NCBI GenBank assembly: GCA_047639615.1
Contig: JBLIOL010000088.1
Coordinates: forward strand, 1 to 16,827
From: CAYWNK01 sp047639615
GTDB taxonomy: Bacteria > Planctomycetota > UBA1135 > GCA-002686595
Direction: 5' to 3'
Length of the DNA: 16,827 nucleotides
Shown here piece after piece: positions 1-8,177 of the stretch. The translations under genes and the position numbers were made by a program. Under the pieces are notes generated by a model. That model worked only from the letters and a program-made list of their open reading frames with translations. It did not search any database and was not told the origin of the DNA. Position 1 is the stretch's first letter; each line of letters starts with the position of its first letter.

Positions 1-1
1 G

Positions 2-559
2 GTGGCTCGGGTCAGCGCCCAGTATCTGTTCAGTGTGCTGCCTTGGGTGGCACTACTCGCTGCCTGGCCCGTGGGCGGCGAACAGGATCCGGCGCCCTCC
101 GGATTGCGTCTCAAAGGCCGTACGGCCTTGGGCTACGGGGTGCTCTTGGTGCTCCCGGGTTTGGCTTCCTGCGCCCTGCTGCTCGGGCCGCGCATGGGCG
201 AACGACCCCGTTGGCGCGAGGCTTACACCTACGTCTGGTCCGCGCGCGGTGAGCACGATCTGGTGCTCGGCATGCAGGCGGGATTGGGCGAGTACTACAT
301 CGACCCGGAGTTCACGGATATTCGTCGCCCCGTGAAGGTGGGCTGGTGTGATCGAACGCAAGCTCACAATGTGCGCGCCGCTACGCGTACTGGGCGACCG
401 GTTTGGTTCGTGGTGCGGCCGGACTTCCTGCAGCTGTGGCCCGCGGAGCAACGGCGTATGTTCGAGGGGGTGTTGCGGGACGAGTGCCGGCTCATGCGAC
501 GCTTTCCCGTGCCCCTTGAAGGGCGCGACCTGGAGCTGCTCGTTTACTACCGGCCCTAG
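2..559 (+). CDS. Membrane protein, C-terminal part (possible GT39-type glycosyltransferase); 5' partial
   Basis: The frame is open from the left edge and could begin at the GTG at base 2, but that codon is probably internal. The 185 visible residues hold two hydrophobic segments (about residues 8-24 and 42-62) separated by a short polar loop. A soluble tail follows that would lie outside the membrane. The tail ends with a pattern seen at the C-terminus of ArnT/PMT-like membrane glycosyltransferases: GRPVWFVV, an acidic helix, then RRFPVPLEGRDLELLVYY. That family call is inference from layout and a few residues; no catalytic part is visible because it would lie upstream. The stop codon overlaps the stop of the convergent gene at 556-1269. 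No signal peptide can be judged. Confidence 0.6.
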   Translation: MARVSAQYLFSVLPWVALLAAWPVGGEQDPAPSGLRLKGRTALGYGVLLVLPGLASCALLLGPRMGERPRWREAYTYVWSARGEHDLVLGMQAGLGEYYIDPEFTDIRRPVKVGWCDRTQAHNVRAATRTGRPVWFVVRPDFLQLWPAEQRRMFEGVLRDECRLMRRFPVPLEGRDLELLVYYRP

Positions 560-1269
560 CGCGTCTTGCTCAGGTGCTCGCCTAGAGCCATGAGGGCGCG
601 GCGCGGAGCCTCTGCCAGGTTGGCTAGGGAGCTGATTGGTAGGTGCTCCTGAACCACTCGCAGCACATGCGGAGGACCTGCTAGTTGGGGCTCTAACTCG
701 ATGCGACCCCAGAGCAGCTTGGCCGAGTCGGCGAAACGGCTGACGGCTTTGATCCAGGGGCGGAGGGCAGGCGCGGCGCCGTGAAGTTCATTGCCACCGC
801 GCCAAAGGCTGTGGACGGGGGCTGGGCGGGGTTGGTCTGCAGGCGGATCGGCTTGGTCATGGTCCGCTGCCAGCCAGGATCGATCAGGCCGGCCTAGGCC
901 GGCGGCCTCGGCTAACTGATCGAGCTTCGAGTCGCAGGCCAGGGCCTTCTGAACTTGGGGGCGGCCGACCACCGGGAAGCGCGCCAGGTCGAGGCCCTCG
1001 AGCAGTAGCTCCCAGGCGGATCCTAGTTCGGGCGTGGATTCTCCGGCGACCCAGGCGGCCTTGAGATCGCTCCACTCGTGGATCTCGCCAGCGATTCGAA
1101 TGCCTCCGTTTAGGGCCCCCTCTCCGGCGCTGAGCTTGAGGGCCAGGTCTCCGGGTGCGTCCGGGTCCAGAGTGAGAAGCTGCTTGGGCTGGCCCGGGGT
1201 GGCGGCCTCAAGGGCTGCCGGAAGCAAGTGGCGTAGGGGATCGGTCCGGGATGCCAGGAGAAGGATCAC
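556..1269 (-). CDS. Unknown protein, possibly a divergent ATP-grasp-like partner
   Basis: A 237-residue protein that I do not recognise. The start chosen is GTG at 1269-1267. It overlaps the TGA of the upstream gene (GTGA) and is preceded by GAGGAA at 1280-1275, five bases away, which is a good ribosome site. A longer reading from 1323 would overlap the neighbour by 58 bases and add a poor-looking tail. The N-terminus VILLLASRTD, then EIHEWSDLKAAWV at about 60-75 and a later VVGRPQVQKAL...AAGL segment follow the layout of the domain that precedes ATP-grasp in RimK/MvdD-like ligases. The glycine-rich and metal-binding residues of an active ATP-grasp are not evident. It is clearly co-translated with the gene at 1266-2108. 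Confidence in the gene is good; in the fold it is low. Confidence 0.75.
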   Translation of the reverse strand: MILLLASRTDPLRHLLPAALEAATPGQPKQLLTLDPDAPGDLALKLSAGEGALNGGIRIAGEIHEWSDLKAAWVAGESTPELGSAWELLLEGLDLARFPVVGRPQVQKALACDSKLDQLAEAAGLGRPDRSWLAADHDQADPPADQPRPAPVHSLWRGGNELHGAAPALRPWIKAVSRFADSAKLLWGRIELEPQLAGPPHVLRVVQEHLPISSLANLAEAPRRALMALGEHLSKTR

Positions 1270-2108
1270 CTGACTTCCTCGAGCTCCAATCCGGCACTGT
1301 CCATGGCCGGGCGGGGCTCCCACAGCTCGATCAGGGTCTGTATGCCGCCGTGGCCGTGGCTATAGGGGTCGGGGCGCTGGCAGGCCTCGGCGAACTCCCA
1401 GTTGTGCTCGCCGCTGGGCCTCAAACGGATCTCGAGCAGACCGCTGCCGACGGCGCGGCCTAGGGCCAGGCAGGCCTGGCGGATGTGGGGCGGCAGCTTC
1501 GGAGAGCTGGGCCCCGCGCACAGGATTTGATCGCCAGCGACGAGCACCGAAAGGCGCTCTCCTGGATCTGGCGCGCTCGCCAGGCTATTCACGTGTAGGC
1601 CAACCTGACGTTGGACCAGGGGGGCGGGCAGGCCTGCCCGGTGTGCTTGGCTGGCCCAGCGCAGCCGTGACCAGGCTTCGCTGTGTTGGGGGGATTGCAG
1701 GGAGGGGGAGCCCACCAGGGGACCCGAGATGCCTCGCATCCAGGCGCAGAGGGCAGCGGCTGCCCCGGCTTCCCGTCCTGCCAGTCGGGTGGGCCAGCGG
1801 CTTAGGCGGTTCCAGAGGCCGGCCACGTTGTCCTGGGTGAAGATGCGCCCATCCCTGAGCACGATCTCAGCGCTGGTCACGCTCCCACGCCGACCGATCT
1901 GTACATAGGCCGCCCGCTCCAGGTCCTCGGTCGTGCATAGCTCTACCCCATGAACCAGACCTGCACGGAGAGCCGCGAGAGCCCGGGCGCCCACACGGTC
2001 ACGGTCGTCGCAGAGAACTAGGTAGGAGGAGACTGAGGGCACGGCGGCTGGCTGGGGAATTCCATCCGGGGAGACAGTGGTGTGGAAGGCATAGAGGAAG
2101 CCTTCCAA
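1266..2108 (-). CDS. Unknown protein, possibly a divergent ATP-grasp-like protein
   Basis: About 280 residues from a TTG start at 2108. A GTG at 2042 is an alternative and would put the start just before the first predicted strand (VSSYLVLCDD). Features seen: an Asp-rich first strand end (LCDDRDRVG), a central IVLRDGRIFTQDNVAGLWNRL segment (about 82-102), a PLVGSPSLQSP...W...AGLPAP linker, and a C-terminal LEIRLRPSGEHNWEFAEAC followed by a GG-containing helix. This order resembles ATP-grasp ligases of the RimK/glutathione synthase group, where a terminal strand carries E-x-N metal ligands. Here the match is partial and activity is doubtful. Its stop overlaps the start of the following gene, so the two are translationally coupled. 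It lies downstream of efp across a 148 bp gap. I cannot name a function. Confidence 0.75.
   Translation of the reverse strand: MEGFLYAFHTTVSPDGIPQPAAVPSVSSYLVLCDDRDRVGARALAALRAGLVHGVELCTTEDLERAAYVQIGRRGSVTSAEIVLRDGRIFTQDNVAGLWNRLSRWPTRLAGREAGAAAALCAWMRGISGPLVGSPSLQSPQHSEAWSRLRWASQAHRAGLPAPLVQRQVGLHVNSLASAPDPGERLSVLVAGDQILCAGPSSPKLPPHIRQACLALGRAVGSGLLEIRLRPSGEHNWEFAEACQRPDPYSHGHGGIQTLIELWEPRPAMDSAGLELEEVR
1275..1280 (-). promoter_or_regulatory. Ribosome binding site for the gene at 556-1269
   Basis: GAGGAA on the minus strand ends five bases before GTG at 1269. It decides the start and supports stop/start coupling (GTGA) with the upstream gene. It is one of the few clear Shine-Dalgarno sites in the window. 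Confidence 0.6.
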
Positions 2109-2131
2109 CTACACACACGGCGGAAAGCGAC

Positions 2132-2148
2132 AAACAGGGCCACTGTTT
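2132..2148. promoter_or_regulatory. Inverted repeat upstream of the gene at 1266-2108
   Basis: AAACAG at 2132-2137 is the exact reverse complement of CTGTTT at 2143-2148, with a five-base centre. It lies 24 bases upstream of the TTG start at 2108, in the efp-to-2108 gap. It could be an operator or a small leader hairpin; no regulator is indicated. Confidence 0.35.
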
Positions 2149-2256
2149 CGTGGAAATCTCCCGTAATGTTCATATCCGATACCATCCGCCGCGACTAGTA
2201 ACCGGCTCAGGGTAGCCAATGGAATCGGAGCCGCCCTGTTGGCAAAAGGTGGCCCG

Positions 2257-2823
2257 CTACTTCGCACGACCGACGAATTCGCCGGTGTCCGTGTTCACGG
2301 TGATCAGCTCGCCTACGCCAATGTGCATGGGGACTTTGAGCTTGTGCCCGGTCTCGAGCACGGCGTCCTTCTTCACGCCGGTGGCCGAGTTGCCCTTGAT
2401 AGCGATCTCGGACTCGGTCACTTCGAGTACCACGTTGTTGGGTAGCTCAATACCGATCGGAGTGGATTCGAAGAAGGTGACTTCCACCTCACCGCTCTCC
2501 TTGACGAAGGACATCTTGGCCTCGCCGAGATCCTTGGTGATGTTGAACTGTTCGTAGTTCTCAGAGTCCATGAAGCAGTAGTCGCCATTGGCCTCCTTGT
2601 AGAGGTATTGGCTCTTTCTACGATCCAGGAACGCTGTCTCGAACTGCTCTCCGGCGGAGGGCCGGAATTGCCCGGAGGTGCCCTTGGTGAGGCTCTTGGT
2701 CTTCACCTGAATAATGGCACGCCAGTTTCCAGGGGTGGCGTGGCTGTAGTCGGTGATGAGGATCAGGTCTCCATCCTTCTGGAGAACCATGCCCTTGCGG
2801 AGTTCTGTCGCCTTGACGTTCAT
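2257..2823 (-). CDS. efp: Translation elongation factor P
   Basis: A 188-residue protein of normal EF-P length, collinear with the family from end to end. It has an N-terminal KOW-like domain (1-65), a middle OB domain with DSENYEQFNI (about 84-95), and a C-terminal OB domain with ATGVKKDAVLETG, KVPMHIGVGE and the closing NTDTGEFVGRAK. EF-P enters ribosomes stalled at polyproline and reaches the P-site tRNA with the tip of a domain I loop. In this protein the loop reads TPGNWRA (30-36), with Asn33 where the lysine of E. coli EF-P (PGKGQA) or the arginine of the EarP group sits. The ATG start at 2823 is unambiguous. The gene follows rpoN on the same strand after an 82 bp gap that contains a strong palindrome, so it probably has its own promoter. 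Confidence 0.96.
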   Translation of the reverse strand: MNVKATELRKGMVLQKDGDLILITDYSHATPGNWRAIIQVKTKSLTKGTSGQFRPSAGEQFETAFLDRRKSQYLYKEANGDYCFMDSENYEQFNITKDLGEAKMSFVKESGEVEVTFFESTPIGIELPNNVVLEVTESEIAIKGNSATGVKKDAVLETGHKLKVPMHIGVGELITVNTDTGEFVGRAK

Positions 2824-2885
2824 CGATATTGGGGCGGGGGCGCTGCTAATGGGGCGCTTCCCGGTTCGCAGGGTAGCGCCTGGGC

Positions 2886-2909
2886 CTGATCCGGGCTAGC
2901 CCGGATCAG
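2886..2909 (-). terminator. Perfect palindrome at the rpoN stop codon
   Basis: Ten-base arms CTGATCCGGG and CCCGGATCAG flank a self-complementary CTAG, giving a 24-base perfect palindrome. It begins at the rpoN TGA stop (2908-2906). GGGCC and GGCCC just outside can extend the pairing. No T-tract follows on the minus strand, so it is either a U-less terminator, an mRNA 3' stabiliser or a protein site. It lies 63 bases before the efp start. Confidence 0.6.
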
Positions 2910-4366
2910 TAGGCCCGGCGTTGGGTGGAGGAGGGGATGTTCAGGCCCTTGCGGTACTTGGTCACCGTCCTGCGGGCGATCTTGATGCCCTCCTTCTCCT
3001 CCAGCTGCGCTGCTAGGTGATCGTCGGAGAGAGGCTTTTTCTTGTCCTCGGCTTCGATCAGCTTCCGCACCAGTTCCTTGACGCTGGCCTGGCTGGCCAC
3101 TTCTCCGGTGTCCTTCGCGGTGCCGCCCGTGAAGAAGTACTTGAGCGGAAAGATGCCCCTGGAGGTCTGCACGTGCTTGCCGGAGACGCCTCTGGAAATG
3201 GTGGAAATGTGCAGCCCAAGCTCGTCCGCTACCTCCTGCATGCGCAGGGTCTGCAGGCCGGAGACGCCCTTGTCCAGGAACCCGGCCTGGCGCGTGAAGA
3301 CGCTCTTGGAAATCCGCAGGAGGGTGCTCTCCCGTTGTTTTACGGCGTCGAGGAACCAGGAGGCTGACTCGACGCGCTTCTTGATCCAGGCCTTGGCCTC
3401 GGGGTCCTTGCCGGCTTGCTCGAGCATGCGCCGGTAGTTGGGGCTGAGCCGCAGGGCCGGGCTGCGTTCGCGATCCAGGCGCACCACGCGCTTTCCGTCC
3501 ACATCACCCACAATGACCTCGGGGTGGATGGTCTCGGCCGTGGCTTGGCTGTAGTCCCAGGCGGGGCTCGGGTCGAGGCCGCGGATCTCTTCCAGAGCCA
3601 GCTTGATTTCGGGGATGCTGCTGCCGGTCGCCTTGGCGATACGCGGCAGACGGTTGGCTTGCAGGTCTCCCAGGTGCGTGCTCACGAGCACTACTTCGAG
3701 TGAATCCTCGGCCGCGCCTAGAGCCAGCAGCTGCAAACTCAGGCATTCCTCCAAACTGGCGGCACCCATGGCGGGGTGCGTGGCGGAGCGCAGAATCTCC
3801 AGGGCCAGCTCGATCTCTTCCGGATAGACCTGATCGTTGAGCTCGGTGGTCATCTCGAGGGCCAGCTCCGTGCGTGAGCGGCGCAGGTAGCCGCGCTCGT
3901 CGAGGCAAAAGACCAGGTAGTTCACCAGCTTGGCATCGCGCGGATCCAGCTCCATCAGCAGGATCGACTCCATTAGGTTCTCGGCCTGGCTGTGGGGCTT
4001 CGCGGCGGTGTTCTGCAGGGCCTCGTACTTGCGGTCCCCGTCCTCGCCGCCGGCACCCACGTGACTGTTGCGGCCATTGCCGAAGTCGGGTTCTAGACGC
4101 TCCATGTCGTCGAACATGGACTCCCAGCTCTCGGTCTGATCCTTGTTCTCCGCGGTCTTCGAGTCGTCCGCGCCCTTGTCTCCGGCACGGCCTTCGTCGC
4201 CTTCAGGCTCCGGCCGCTCGAGGAAGGGATTCTCCACCAGCTCCTGCTCGATGCGCTCCTGTAGATCCAAGGCGCCCAGCTGCAGAATCTGCATGGCCTG
4301 GATCATCTGCGGCGACTGAATCAGTCGCTGCTCGAGGCGCGCGCTTTGGTGGAGTCCGAGATTCAA
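2906..4366 (-). CDS. rpoN: RNA polymerase sigma-54 factor
   Basis: A 486-residue protein, typical RpoN length. Region I is at 1-50: LHQSARLEQRLIQSPQMIQAMQILQ, then ELVENPFLE, the segment that contacts activator ATPases and blocks isomerisation. An acidic region II (about 51-110, rich in D and E) follows, then the core-binding domain (about 120-310). A helix-turn-helix lies near 375-400 (MQEVADELGLHISTISRGVSGKHV). The RpoN box is at 464-473, reading ARRTVTKYRK against the canonical ARRTVAKYRE. It recognises -24/-12 promoters and needs an AAA+ activator such as the regulator at 6056-7423. The start is TTG at 4366, where the family N-terminus begins; there is no clear Shine-Dalgarno site. The stop codon sits inside a strong palindrome. 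Confidence 0.96.
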   Translation of the reverse strand: MNLGLHQSARLEQRLIQSPQMIQAMQILQLGALDLQERIEQELVENPFLERPEPEGDEGRAGDKGADDSKTAENKDQTESWESMFDDMERLEPDFGNGRNSHVGAGGEDGDRKYEALQNTAAKPHSQAENLMESILLMELDPRDAKLVNYLVFCLDERGYLRRSRTELALEMTTELNDQVYPEEIELALEILRSATHPAMGAASLEECLSLQLLALGAAEDSLEVVLVSTHLGDLQANRLPRIAKATGSSIPEIKLALEEIRGLDPSPAWDYSQATAETIHPEVIVGDVDGKRVVRLDRERSPALRLSPNYRRMLEQAGKDPEAKAWIKKRVESASWFLDAVKQRESTLLRISKSVFTRQAGFLDKGVSGLQTLRMQEVADELGLHISTISRGVSGKHVQTSRGIFPLKYFFTGGTAKDTGEVASQASVKELVRKLIEAEDKKKPLSDDHLAAQLEEKEGIKIARRTVTKYRKGLNIPSSTQRRAY

Positions 4367-4389
4367 GATGAGGTGATCAGAACGGCTTA

Positions 4390-4409
4390 GGTCCGTCGAC
4401 TATAGGACC
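4390..4409. promoter_or_regulatory. Inverted repeat and possible -10 upstream of rpoN
   Basis: GGTCC at 4390-4394 pairs with GGACC at 4405-4409 around a ten-base centre. On the minus strand the centre reads TATAGT (4404-4399), close to a -10 hexamer and 33 bases before the rpoN TTG. I see no matching -35, so this is only a weak promoter suggestion. Confidence 0.25.
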
Positions 4410-4504
4410 CAGATGGCGGGGGGGGCGACGAGCGGTGTTTGCGTCCCCGAATCGGGAAGCTAGCCGGCTGGGGGGCAGGGTTCTTAGCCGCTCTTGGGGA
4501 GGCT

Positions 4505-4523
4505 ACCGAATGATATGTTCGGT
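4505..4523. promoter_or_regulatory. Inverted repeat upstream of the FHA-like gene
   Basis: ACCGAA at 4505-4510 is the reverse complement of TTCGGT at 4518-4523 with a seven-base centre, about 75 bases before the start at 4599. It is the clearest symmetrical element in the 232-base rpoN/FHA divergent gap, which otherwise holds a run of Gs near 4418-4425 and no convincing -35/-10 pair. Operator or leader hairpin. Confidence 0.3.
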
Positions 4524-4598
4524 TTAGGTCTGACTGGCTGAGCAGGCTCCAGAGCAGGTCTGGATGGTCCCTCGTGTAGCGAGTAGATTCCTCCTGTC

Positions 4599-5420
4599 AT
4601 GAGTCAGCCTTGGATCGATCTCGCCGTGGGGGCCAACAGCGCCCGCCACAATTGGAATGGACCGCGCCTCACATTGGGGGGCCCTGGTAGCGATGTGGCT
4701 GTGCCTGAGCCTGGAGAGGGGGAGCTGCATCTGTGGAGCTCGCCTCCGAAGGTTGTCCGCGTGGGCAAGGGCGCGGCGCCCCTGCTCAATGGCCGCATGG
4801 TGGAGGAGTCGGCCCTGAGCGATGGCGACACTCTGCAGTGGGGCGGGGCCGTGATCGTTTTCCGGCAGCCTGACACCGTGTTGGAGGAGCTCTCCGGCGC
4901 AGGAGCGGCGCCCAAACCCACGGCTCCCAGCCCAGGCGTGGGTAGGCCTGTGGTTGGCTCCGGTGGAGGTTTTCAGGCCAAGGGCGACGAGCTGCGGGCC
5001 TGGCGTCGTGTGTTAGCTGGGCTCATGGTCGAGCAAGGCCTGGCCGACAAATCGGCTGCCAAGCGCTGGCAAGAGGCCGTTATGCGCAACGAATTCAAGG
5101 CCGACGCGGCGGCAGAGGATGTGATCGCAGCCAGCAGCGAGGGCCCAGATCACCCCAAGGTGCTCGAGCGTGCCGGCCGCCTGGAGCGTGACCTGATGAT
5201 GATGCCCCTGCAGAGTGGCACGCGCGGGGCGGGCCGCGGGGCGCGCAAGGCGGTCAAGGGCGGTACGGCCTTCATCCTGGCTAACCTGCTGGCCCTCGGG
5301 GCCTACACGATGATCGTGCTGGCCATCGCCTTCCTCCTGAGGGCCCAGCGTGGCACCAGCTTCGACACCATAATCGACGACATTCTGAGTGGTCTCGGCT
5401 CCCTATTCGGCAGCGCGTGA
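4599..5420 (+). CDS. FHA-like domain protein with C-terminal membrane helix
   Basis: A 273-residue protein from ATG at 4599. Residues about 1-92 look like a forkhead-associated beta sandwich: a PRLTLGGPGSDVAV edge and then LNGRMVEESALSDGDTLQWGGAVIVF, which matches the usual 'N-G-x-x-L-x-x-G-D-x-L-x-x-G' end of FHA domains. The Arg and Ser/His residues that normally bind phosphothreonine are not seen, so binding may be lost or altered. A Gly/Pro-rich linker (100-125) and a charged helical segment (about 128-200, beginning ELRAWRRVLAGLMVEQG) follow. A basic stretch comes next, then one membrane helix (about 223-247), then a short tail with DTIIDDILSGL. Topology suggests a cytoplasmic N-terminal part anchored by the C-terminal helix. 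Partner unknown. It precedes the GGDEF/regulator operon by 122 bp. Confidence 0.8.
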   Translation: MSQPWIDLAVGANSARHNWNGPRLTLGGPGSDVAVPEPGEGELHLWSSPPKVVRVGKGAAPLLNGRMVEESALSDGDTLQWGGAVIVFRQPDTVLEELSGAGAAPKPTAPSPGVGRPVVGSGGGFQAKGDELRAWRRVLAGLMVEQGLADKSAAKRWQEAVMRNEFKADAAAEDVIAASSEGPDHPKVLERAGRLERDLMMMPLQSGTRGAGRGARKAVKGGTAFILANLLALGAYTMIVLAIAFLLRAQRGTSFDTIIDDILSGLGSLFGSA

Positions 5421-5448
5421 CGCCCAGGAGGCCCGTGGCGTAAGCGCT
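5412..5448 (+). terminator. Imperfect hairpin over the FHA-gene stop codon
   Basis: AGCGC (5412-5416) pairs with GCGCT (5444-5448), and CGCC (5421-5424) pairs with GGCG (5437-5440). The TGA stop (5418-5420) lies in the internal loop. There is no T-run after it. Possibly a weak terminator or 3' end structure. Confidence 0.3.
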
Positions 5449-5469
5449 AGGGTCCGAGTGCTGCCTTCC

Positions 5470-5485
5470 TGGCAAATCCCTTGTC
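5470..5485 (+). promoter_or_regulatory. Candidate sigma-54 (-24/-12) promoter for the GGDEF/regulator operon
   Basis: TGGCAA, then ATCCC, then TTGTC, compared with the consensus TGGCAC-N5-TTGCW. The -24 GG and the TTG of the -12 element are correctly spaced; the C of the -12 GC is replaced by T. Transcription would start near 5497, leaving a leader of about 46 bases before ATG at 5543. The leader contains the hairpin at 5515-5531. Confidence 0.35.
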
Positions 5486-5514
5486 GTACCCTGCGGCCGC
5501 GCTTCCTATCCTGA

Positions 5515-5531
5515 GGGGCACTCTCTGCCCC
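5515..5531 (+). other. Leader hairpin before the GGDEF-like gene
   Basis: GGGGCA pairs with TGCCCC around a CTCTC loop, ending 11 bases before ATG at 5543. It could limit ribosome access or end read-through from the FHA gene; there is no T-run. Confidence 0.35.
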
Positions 5532-5542
5532 AAACCCTCCCC

Positions 5543-6046
5543 ATGCCCGACACTAACGGCGCGCTCTTTTCACTCGCACAGATCCAGCATCTGATGCGCG
5601 TGGAGTTCAACCGAGCCCAGCGCTACAGCTATCCCATCACCGCCATGTTGATCGCCATCGATCGACTTGGGCATCTGCGTGACCTCTACGGTTACGAATC
5701 CAAGGAGGATATCCTCGAGGGTGTGGTGAATCTGCTCAAGACCCAGACGCGAAGTTCGGACTTCCTCGGGCGCATGGCGGACGACCGGCTGCTGGCGGTG
5801 ATTCCGCACACGGACCAGGTTGGCTCGGAAGTGCTGGCTCAGCGGCTGCTCGCCGGTGCGCGCGACTTGGGCTTTGAAAGCGACGACCGCACACTATCGG
5901 TCACGCTCTCCATCGGTGCATCCTCCGAGATGGGCGGCAAGAGCTTGTTCTTCGACGCCATGTTGGAGTCCGCCGAGAGCGCCCTTACGGATGCGCAAGC
6001 CGCCGGTGGCGATCGCCTTCTGATCATCTCGGAAGGCGACAAGTAG
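5543..6046 (+). CDS. Degenerate GGDEF-domain protein
   Basis: A 167-residue stand-alone domain. The fold is readable: an N-terminal helix with EFNRAQRYSYPITAMLIAIDRL, where Asp40 matches the first metal ligand of diguanylate cyclases. GHLRDLYGYE and R-SSDFLGR follow, then the strand that should carry GGDEF. At 77-84 it reads RMADDRLL, so the signature is ADDRL and the catalytic Glu is Arg. SVTLSIGAS and a final DAQAAGGDRLLI helix and strand follow as in the family. It is therefore unlikely to make cyclic di-GMP and may bind nucleotide or a protein partner. No N-terminal sensor is present. Its stop codon overlaps the ribosome site of the response regulator nine bases on, so the two are a unit. 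Confidence 0.85.
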   Translation: MPDTNGALFSLAQIQHLMRVEFNRAQRYSYPITAMLIAIDRLGHLRDLYGYESKEDILEGVVNLLKTQTRSSDFLGRMADDRLLAVIPHTDQVGSEVLAQRLLAGARDLGFESDDRTLSVTLSIGASSEMGGKSLFFDAMLESAESALTDAQAAGGDRLLIISEGDK

Positions 6047-6049
6047 GAG
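6045..6049 (+). promoter_or_regulatory. Ribosome binding site of the response regulator
   Basis: AGGAG at 6045-6049 overlaps the TAG stop of the GGDEF-like gene (6044-6046) and lies six bases before GTG at 6056. It fixes the start and implies translational coupling. Confidence 0.7.
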
Positions 6050-6055
6050 ATAACC

Positions 6056-7423
<1,368 letters not shown>

Positions 7424-7440
7424 GCGAACTGCCTGGGACG

Positions 7441-8172
7441 TTGGTCATCGCCGACCTGCACCTGAACCCGGAAGGGGATGGTGTAAGCCGGGCGTTCTTG
7501 GATTGGTTGGACGCTCTACAGGCGCCGCGCCTGGTGGTGTTGGGCGATCTCTTCGATACTTGGATCGGACCCAAGCAGCGGCGCATACCCGGGTCCGCCG
7601 CGGTTGTGGAGGCGCTTGGTCGATTGGTGGCGCGCGGGGTGGAGTTGCACGTGGTGCCCGGCAACCGGGACTTCCTGCTCGGCGCGGACCTGGAGGCTTG
7701 GACCGGCGCTGAGGTGCACGCACAGGGGCTCGTGATCGAGTCCTCCGTCGGCGGGCGCAGCCTTTTGGTCCACGGGGACGAGCTGTGCACATTGGACTTG
7801 GGATACCAGGCCTACAAGCGCCGTATCCAAGCGCCACTCATGCGGCGTTGGTTGCCGCGCCTGCCCCTGGGCGTGCTGCGCAAAATCGCGGAGCGGCTGC
7901 GGGCGAATTCAGAGCGTTCCGTGCCGCGCAAGGGCGATCAAGAGAAGTCCATGCAGGCGGACGCAGCCTTGGAGTTGCTGCGCGAGGCCGGTGCGGAGCA
8001 TCTGATCTGCGGCCACGCTCACCGCTATCGGGACGAGAACAGTGGCAGTGGCGAGGACGCCCTGCACTGGATTGTGCTGGATGGCTGGGGCGGGGAGCGG
8101 GATACGCTCCTGTGGCAGGCGGATATCTGGCAAGGGCGGGCGCACCGGTCGGTCACATCGACGGTAGGCTGA
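7441..8172 (+). CDS. lpxH: UDP-2,3-diacylglucosamine hydrolase
   Basis: LpxH cleaves UDP-2,3-diacylglucosamine to lipid X in lipid A synthesis at the cytoplasmic side of the inner membrane. From TTG at 7441 the protein is 243 residues, close to the 240 of E. coli. The calcineurin-like metal motifs are all present: Asp5 and His7 (DLH), Asp36 in GDLFDTWIG, Asn75 in GNRDFLLG, His111 in HGDELCTLD, and His192/His194 in CGHAH. The LpxH-specific middle GYQAYKRRIQAP, RKIAERLRANSE is also clear. CTG at 7429 is an alternative start that would add GTLV-like residues; no ATG or GTG fits without a long overlap into the regulator. It follows the regulator by 17 bases, so it is probably co-transcribed. Confidence 0.92.
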   Translation: MVIADLHLNPEGDGVSRAFLDWLDALQAPRLVVLGDLFDTWIGPKQRRIPGSAAVVEALGRLVARGVELHVVPGNRDFLLGADLEAWTGAEVHAQGLVIESSVGGRSLLVHGDELCTLDLGYQAYKRRIQAPLMRRWLPRLPLGVLRKIAERLRANSERSVPRKGDQEKSMQADAALELLREAGAEHLICGHAHRYRDENSGSGEDALHWIVLDGWGGERDTLLWQADIWQGRAHRSVTSTVG

Positions 8173-8177
8173 GCAGC

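Noticed and set aside
7785..8177. 131-residue N-terminal extension of the kynureninase-like protein inside lpxH
   Set aside because: It overlaps lpxH in another frame; GTG at 8178 gives the right length and position.
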